Source: Haplomitrium mnioides (lineage: Eukaryota > Marchantiophyta > Haplomitriopsida > Calobryales). Taken from it: a stretch of 34,732 bases of DNA. Of this stretch, positions 30,456 to 34,732 are shown one piece after another (position 1 is the first letter of the stretch; each line of letters opens with the position of its first letter). The translations under genes and the position numbers were made by a program. Under the pieces are notes generated by a model that ran no database searches, was not told where the DNA came from, and saw only the letters and a program-made list of their open reading frames with translations. Location of the stretch: positions 1 through 34,732 of the forward strand of contig JBNGIS010039205.1 in the NCBI GenBank assembly GCA_049999725.1, given 5' to 3'.

Positions 30456-31015
30456 CCTATGGGCACAGAGACTCCAAACAAGAACCGTTAAGCCTATGCA
30501 TGCATAGACTCCAAATGAGAATCCTAAAGCCCATGCGCGCATAGATTCCAAACAAGAACCCTCAAGCCTATGCACATATAGACTTTGAACAAGAACCCTA
30601 AAGCCTATGCGCGCATAGACTCCGAACGAGAACCCTAAAGCCTATGTGCGCATAGAGTCTGAACGAGAACCCTAAAGCCTATGCGCGCATAGACTTTGAA
30701 CGAGAACTCTAAAGCCTATGTGCACATAGAATCTAAACGAGAACCATAAAGCCTATACGCGTATAGACTTTGAACGAAAACCCTAAAGCCTATGCACGCA
30801 TAGACTTTGAATGAGAACCCTAAAGTCTATGTGCGCATAGACTACGAACGAGAACCCTAAAGCCTATGCACCCATAGATTATGAATGAGAACCCTAAAGC
30901 CTATGCGCGCATAGATTCTAAATGAGAACCTTAAAGCTTATGCGCGCATAGACTCCGAACGAGAGCCTTAAAGACTATGCGCGCATAGACTTCTAAAGCA
31001 TATATGCGCATAGAA
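30456..31015. repeat. 37-bp palindromic satellite array, about 15 units
   Basis: Unit starts (CCTATG or variant) fall at 30456, 30493, 30530, 30567, 30604, 30641, 30678, 30715, 30752, 30789, 30826, 30863, 30900, 30937 and 30974, every step exactly 37 bp. A shortened unit follows at about 30999. Each unit is a palindrome-like core, ideally CTATGCGCGCATAG, plus a spacer like ACTCCGAACGAGAACCCTAA. Seven of the fifteen cores are perfect 14-bp palindromes, although they come in four sequence versions: CTATGCGCGCATAG, CTATGCATGCATAG, CTATGTGCACATAG and CTATACGCGTATAG. The same core, sometimes also paired at 37 bp, lies at 3147/3184, 34124/34161/34198 and 34250/34287. Confidence 0.97.
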
Positions 31016-31479
31016 TCCAAACCATTCTTGTACTAGCATATAACAACAACTTAGAGCCACAATATAATTATGTATATTCAATGTACTATCTTGAATGCAA
31101 TACTAAGAAATTAGCGACATCACATGGCTACAATATGATCACCTTACTATCTTGAATGCCATACAAAAAAAACTCTTCAATTTTCACCAAGATTAGAGAC
31201 ACAGGGCATCAAAAATCAAAAAATATTCAAATATAAACTTTATATGTTCTAACTCTAGCTCTATATAGCCTATTGTACCGCAATTTCTTCTAATGTGTGA
31301 CACCTTTTGAATATTTTGACATCAAATGTAGCTATTTGTCATGTATTAATCTTTCAATAAGAATCTGCATTCTTATCTCAACAACCAATATTATTATCAT
31401 AAGTTTACTAAAAAAAAACTATTGTGTTTTCTTTATCATTTCATATCTATAGCTGAAAAAACCCCAACAACTAATGTGG
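31016..31479. other. AT-rich spacer, no gene recognised
   Basis: Stop-rich in all frames, with no repeat or family match seen. Confidence 0.6.
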
Positions 31480-32580
31480 TTATTGCTTGAATTGACTGAT
31501 AAGACTCCACTTAAGAGGTTTGATTGTCATGAACTCATTATCTTTCAGGAATTGAAGCCCGTTCACCAAGAGATCAACTTGCATGACTACAATGAATACA
31601 TTGTCATCTTCGTCCACCACCTCGTCATAAAGAGCCTTAGCCTCATTGCTTAAGGGGTAGTGATGCATATGCAACAAACTTGCAACAATACCAGGGCCCT
31701 TCTTTGAAAACAATTGGTCACATATGCAGCTTGTGTTCATGCCCAAAGCTTCAAAAAAGAAGTCCATGATTCTCTCACACTTCTTTGTTGACCTCGTCAT
31801 GCCTCGATGGCCTTCCTTCCCACAATCCACCCCTGTTAGATCAAACAAAGCATTGCAGTGCAATAAAAGAAACAATTGAAATGATGCTGCCAGATTTCAT
31901 CAAGAATGTGATGTAGAAAGCAAGCACTGCATTGCAAGGTTATAAGAGAGTTTTTCTCATATATTTCAAACCTGTAATTCTTTGGAGTGTCAAGCTAGAG
32001 TTTCTTGACTAGTTTGCATAGGAGAGATGCACATGGCTCCCCTAGATTTCTCCACAGCTAAAATCGACAATGCTTCTTAGTGTTCTTCAATCCTTCCTTG
32101 GTTTTCAAATCTCTGTTGTACTCACTTTGGAATTGAGGAGCAACACCAACAACAAAATCCTTGAAGCATTTTATTTTCTCTTCTTTGAGCAACGCGAAGA
32201 AGCTCTTGTTGGCTCCAAAAGCCTTCTCCAAAATAGATATAGAAGTGTCATGGTTGTGACTCTACAAAACCCCACTCTGTCCACCCTTTTGCTATCGCTT
32301 GGAGTTGAGCTTGGCGAATTTGCGAGTCTTTGTACGCATGTTGATCAACCTTGGAGTTGTCCAGCTATTGGGCTGGTAGTCGATCTCATTTGAGGGANNN
32401 NNNNNNNNNNNNNNNNNNNNNNNNNNNNNNNNNNNNNNNNNNNNNNNNNNNNNNNNNNNNNNNNNNNNNNNNNNNNNNNNNNNNNNNNNNNNNNNNNTCA
32501 AGCTTGAAGATGACATTACAACTGCTTTTTACCAAATGAAAAAAATTTTTGGTGAGATGGAAAACTCTCCGCAACCTCAT
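31480..32580 (-). pseudogene. Unrecognised coding-like sequence, probably decayed
   Basis: The best part is a 131-codon open stretch at 31480-31875. It reads VDCGKEGHRGMTRSTKKCER, MDFFFEALGMNTSCICDQLF, SKKGPGIVASLLHMHHYPLS, an acidic DEVVDEDDNVFIVVMQVDLL and an end in FLKDNEFMTIKPLKWSL. Further upstream on the same strand (about 32070-32240) a second block reads ILEKAFGANKSFFALLKEEK and CFKDFVVGVAPQFQSEYN, and a third borders the 100-N gap at 32398-32497. The composition is protein-like and the three blocks could be pieces of one gene, but stops separate them. I cannot name a family. Confidence 0.4.
32398..32497. other. Assembly gap (100 N)
   Basis: A run of exactly 100 N, so its true length is unknown. 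It interrupts the unrecognised coding-like sequence on the minus strand. Confidence 0.99.
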
Positions 32581-32649
32581 TTCAACTCCAACGCCTCTTG
32601 TTGCTCCTACTACTAGAATCGGCCATTGCCCTTGATATTTTTTGCACTC

Positions 32650-33190
32650 TTCCCCTTTCCAAAGCCAAACCCAATGTGCGCATAGGTTTCCAGTTTTTCC
32701 GCCCGTCTATGCACGCAAGGGGTCTAGAGTTAGGTCTTTGAGAGCCCATGTGCGCATGGGCTCTCTGAAGGGCTCTATGAAATTCTCCGCCTATGAATTT
32801 TCCAAGAAAGAAACACTAAGCTTCGATTTTGCTTTGCTGTTTTGGTGCATTTGATCACAATGTGAGTGACAATTCTTCTCATATTTTCCATGGATTTTTT
32901 GATGAGAAAATCTCAAAGAGAGTGTTTCTCTTGAAGACTTTGTGCTTGGGGTTTGGAGGAAGTCTTTGAGAGCCCCTACGTGCTGGGGCTCTCAAATGTC
33001 TTGCGTGCAAGAATTCTGCAAGAAATCTGCACTTAGTCTACTTCTTAGATGCAGAATTCTAGACTGGTACTTAGATTTCCATTCGTTAATTTTCTGCATT
33101 TGTTCAAAATGTTAGCAGCAATTCTTTAGGCTTATTATGCAAAAATTCTGAAGAGATTATTTCCCTAGAAGACTTTTGATCAATAATTTT
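32650..33190. repeat. Diverged tandem duplication (228-bp offset) with hairpins
   Basis: Two copies of one unit lie side by side. GTCTTTGAGAGCCC occurs at 32734 and 32962, and each is followed at the same distance by CATTTG-TCA-AATG, then CAATTCTT, then GAAGACTTT. Each carries a 26-nt hairpin: 32740-32765 (arms GAGAGCCCATG and CATGGGCTCTC) and 32968-32993 (arms GAGAGCCCC and GGGGCTCTC). The stretch also contains GTGCGCATAGG at about 32676 and CTATGCACGCA at 32707, relatives of the satellite core. Confidence 0.75.
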
Positions 33191-33896
33191 GTTTGATGGA
33201 GAGTATCGATGACAAAATTGCTGGACCTTTGAGCTGAGATCCTCACTTGGTCCATTCACTTGCGTAGGAAGAGCATGAAAATGAACAATTATAGCTCTTC
33301 TCTACCCATATGAAAATGAACAATAGCTCTTCCCCTACAACCATAGTCTCTTGCCAAACTATTTAGACCTTAAGTTGTATGGTTGTTTTTAAGGAAGCAC
33401 TTTGTTTAGAAATGTCTATAAATGATCAAGGGATTTTCATTGGTAGCATTTTGGTTCTTTGATGCAGCCTTGCAAGTCTTATAATGCATGCATAGTTGTA
33501 AAAGCTATCAATGTAGCTATCAATGTCACCCCTAGGCCCTTTCCAATGACACGAGACTTGAAACTTTTTGTAAAGAAATGAAAAACATTGTGGCAACATG
33601 CCTTTGAAGTTGATTATGAGTAGCTACAAGAGATGGCTGTTTTGATTTCTAAGAAGCATCGATTGACAAGGTTGTCATAGCAGATTTGTGTTGTGATCTG
33701 CTTTGAACTCAAGACACAATGGGCTACCTCAAGATTTGAGAGAGTCATTTCAAAAACAATTTAGAAAAATATCTTTGTTTTCGCCTTCTTTGAGTCTAAA
33801 AACAATTTTTTTTCAAAAAAAAGAAGAAGTTCCTCTTATGTGTAGTATGTTCATGGTTCATAGTAGCGACTATTTTACATTGTTTGCTACACAATT
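33191..33896. other. No gene recognised
   Basis: The open stretch at 33703-33900 (65 codons) is AT-rich with no family match. No repeat structure was seen. Confidence 0.5.
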
Positions 33897-34655
33897 TTAG
33901 TGTTTTGGCTATTGAATCTTTTGGCATAGATCTTTTGGATTGTTGAAGTGTCTACCTACCTCGACTACTTAATTCTTTGCTAGCAATGACTTTGATATAA
34001 GACTTGAAACCTCTTTGCGTGCTTTAACTTTGATATAGATTGTGGAACCCTTTGTACTTTGAAACTCCAATTCAAAAATCAGAACCCTAGGAATACCTAC
34101 ACTCTGATCTAGAACTCGGAACCTTATGCGCGCATAGACTTTGATGAGCAAGTGGAAACCTTATGCGCGTATAGACTCTGTTGTAGAACTCAAAACCCTT
34201 TGCAAGCATAGTCTTTGTTGGTGAGTACTCAGATGTAGAACTTGGATTCCTATGCGCGCATAGACTATGATGCGGAAGTTGGAGCCTTATGCATGCCTAG
34301 ACTCTAATATAGAACCCTGAAATACATACAAGGACTACTGTATAGAACTTAGAACCTAAAGAGCTCAAAGACTCCATTGTGGAACTCAGAACCCTTTGTT
34401 CACATGGACTTTGATTCAAAACTTGGAGCACTCTATGTGTTTAGACTCTAAAGAAAATTTCTTAACCCACTGCTTATTTGGTTTCTCTAGCCTTTTTTTT
34501 TTTAGCTATGACTCATTTGTGCATATGAATCTTTGAATTTTAGAAGATTTTGAATTGCTAAGCCTTTGTAAGAAAATGATTACTTAACCTTTTGCGCGCA
34601 TTGATTTCGAAGCATAGTGGAGAGCCTATTTCTTGCTCAGACTTCAAAATAGAGC
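33897..34655. repeat. Dispersed repeat, copy B
   Basis: This is homologous in order and orientation with 2928-3705. It carries five palindrome-type cores, at 34124, 34161, 34198 (degenerate), 34250 (perfect CTATGCGCGCATAG) and 34287. The steps are 37, 37, 52 and 37 bp, so the 37-bp spacing of the satellite already exists inside the dispersed repeat. A TTTGCGCGCATTG variant follows at about 34592. Confidence 0.75.
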
Positions 34656-34732
34656 TTTGAGCTCCACGCAATGATAGGTGTTTGTAGTTTTGTTCATCGA
34701 GACTCCAAATTGATTCTCTTGACTTTTGATCT

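Noticed and set aside
30456-31015. CRISPR array
   Set aside because: The 37-bp period is contiguous: repeat and spacer both recur in every unit, the spacers are not unique, and the context is a plant nuclear genome without cas genes.
32070-32393. Plus-strand open stretch of 107 codons
   Set aside because: It is opposite the more protein-like minus-strand block and matches no family; probably an antisense shadow.
2928-34655. The two 760-bp direct repeats as LTRs of one giant 31-kb element
   Set aside because: The interval contains a host gene and several unrelated elements in both orientations. The repeats are old and diverged, and no primer site or target duplication was seen at their edges.

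Overview
The window is nuclear DNA from a land plant. A coatomer beta-prime locus is split by short GT-AG introns, with one intron directly after the start codon as I recall for plant copies. Around it lie decayed Ty1/copia and Ty3/gypsy retrotransposons, GA and TTG microsatellites, AT-rich spacers and four runs of N. A seed-free plant (bryophyte, lycophyte or fern) is my guess; the sequence does not settle it. Almost every protein-like stretch is broken by stops and frameshifts. The only run of clean exons is the 5' half of the coatomer locus.

Layout. 907-2653 (+) is a decayed gene resembling transposon-associated proteins with the signature LQLDN...GHTH..IDQ (DUF7869-like). 2928-3705 is a dispersed repeat with a second copy at 33897-34655. 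3760-4640 (+) is a decayed coiled-coil protein of unknown role. 6276-7129 holds simple, 73-bp and 59-bp tandem repeats. 9026-11699 (+) carries eleven exons of COPB2 that still read as one 366-codon frame. 13458-14950 holds the rest of the same gene as a wreck. 16850-18957 (-) is a Ty3/gypsy pol remnant, cut by an LTR-plus-primer-site fragment at about 18957-19211 (+). 20409-28352 (-) is a complete but dead Ty1/copia element with 110-bp LTRs and a 5-bp target duplication. 28358-29972 looks like a further LTR. 30456-31015 is a 37-bp satellite built on the palindrome CTATGCGCGCATAG. 31480-32580 (-) contains unrecognised coding-like sequence, and 32650-33190 a diverged duplication with two 26-nt hairpins.

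The most unusual items are the following. (1) The 37-bp palindromic satellite appears in an expanded array and as single or paired copies across the window; variant units often keep the palindrome through paired changes. (2) The copia reverse transcriptase is split by about 0.7 kb of 48-nt and 36-nt repeats whose periods are whole codons. (3) The COPB2 copy is intact for its first beta-propeller but wrecked downstream, and its last intact intron is stop-free and a multiple of three. (4) The copia LTRs are only 110 bp. No cellular operon-like system, CRISPR array or RNA gene was found.
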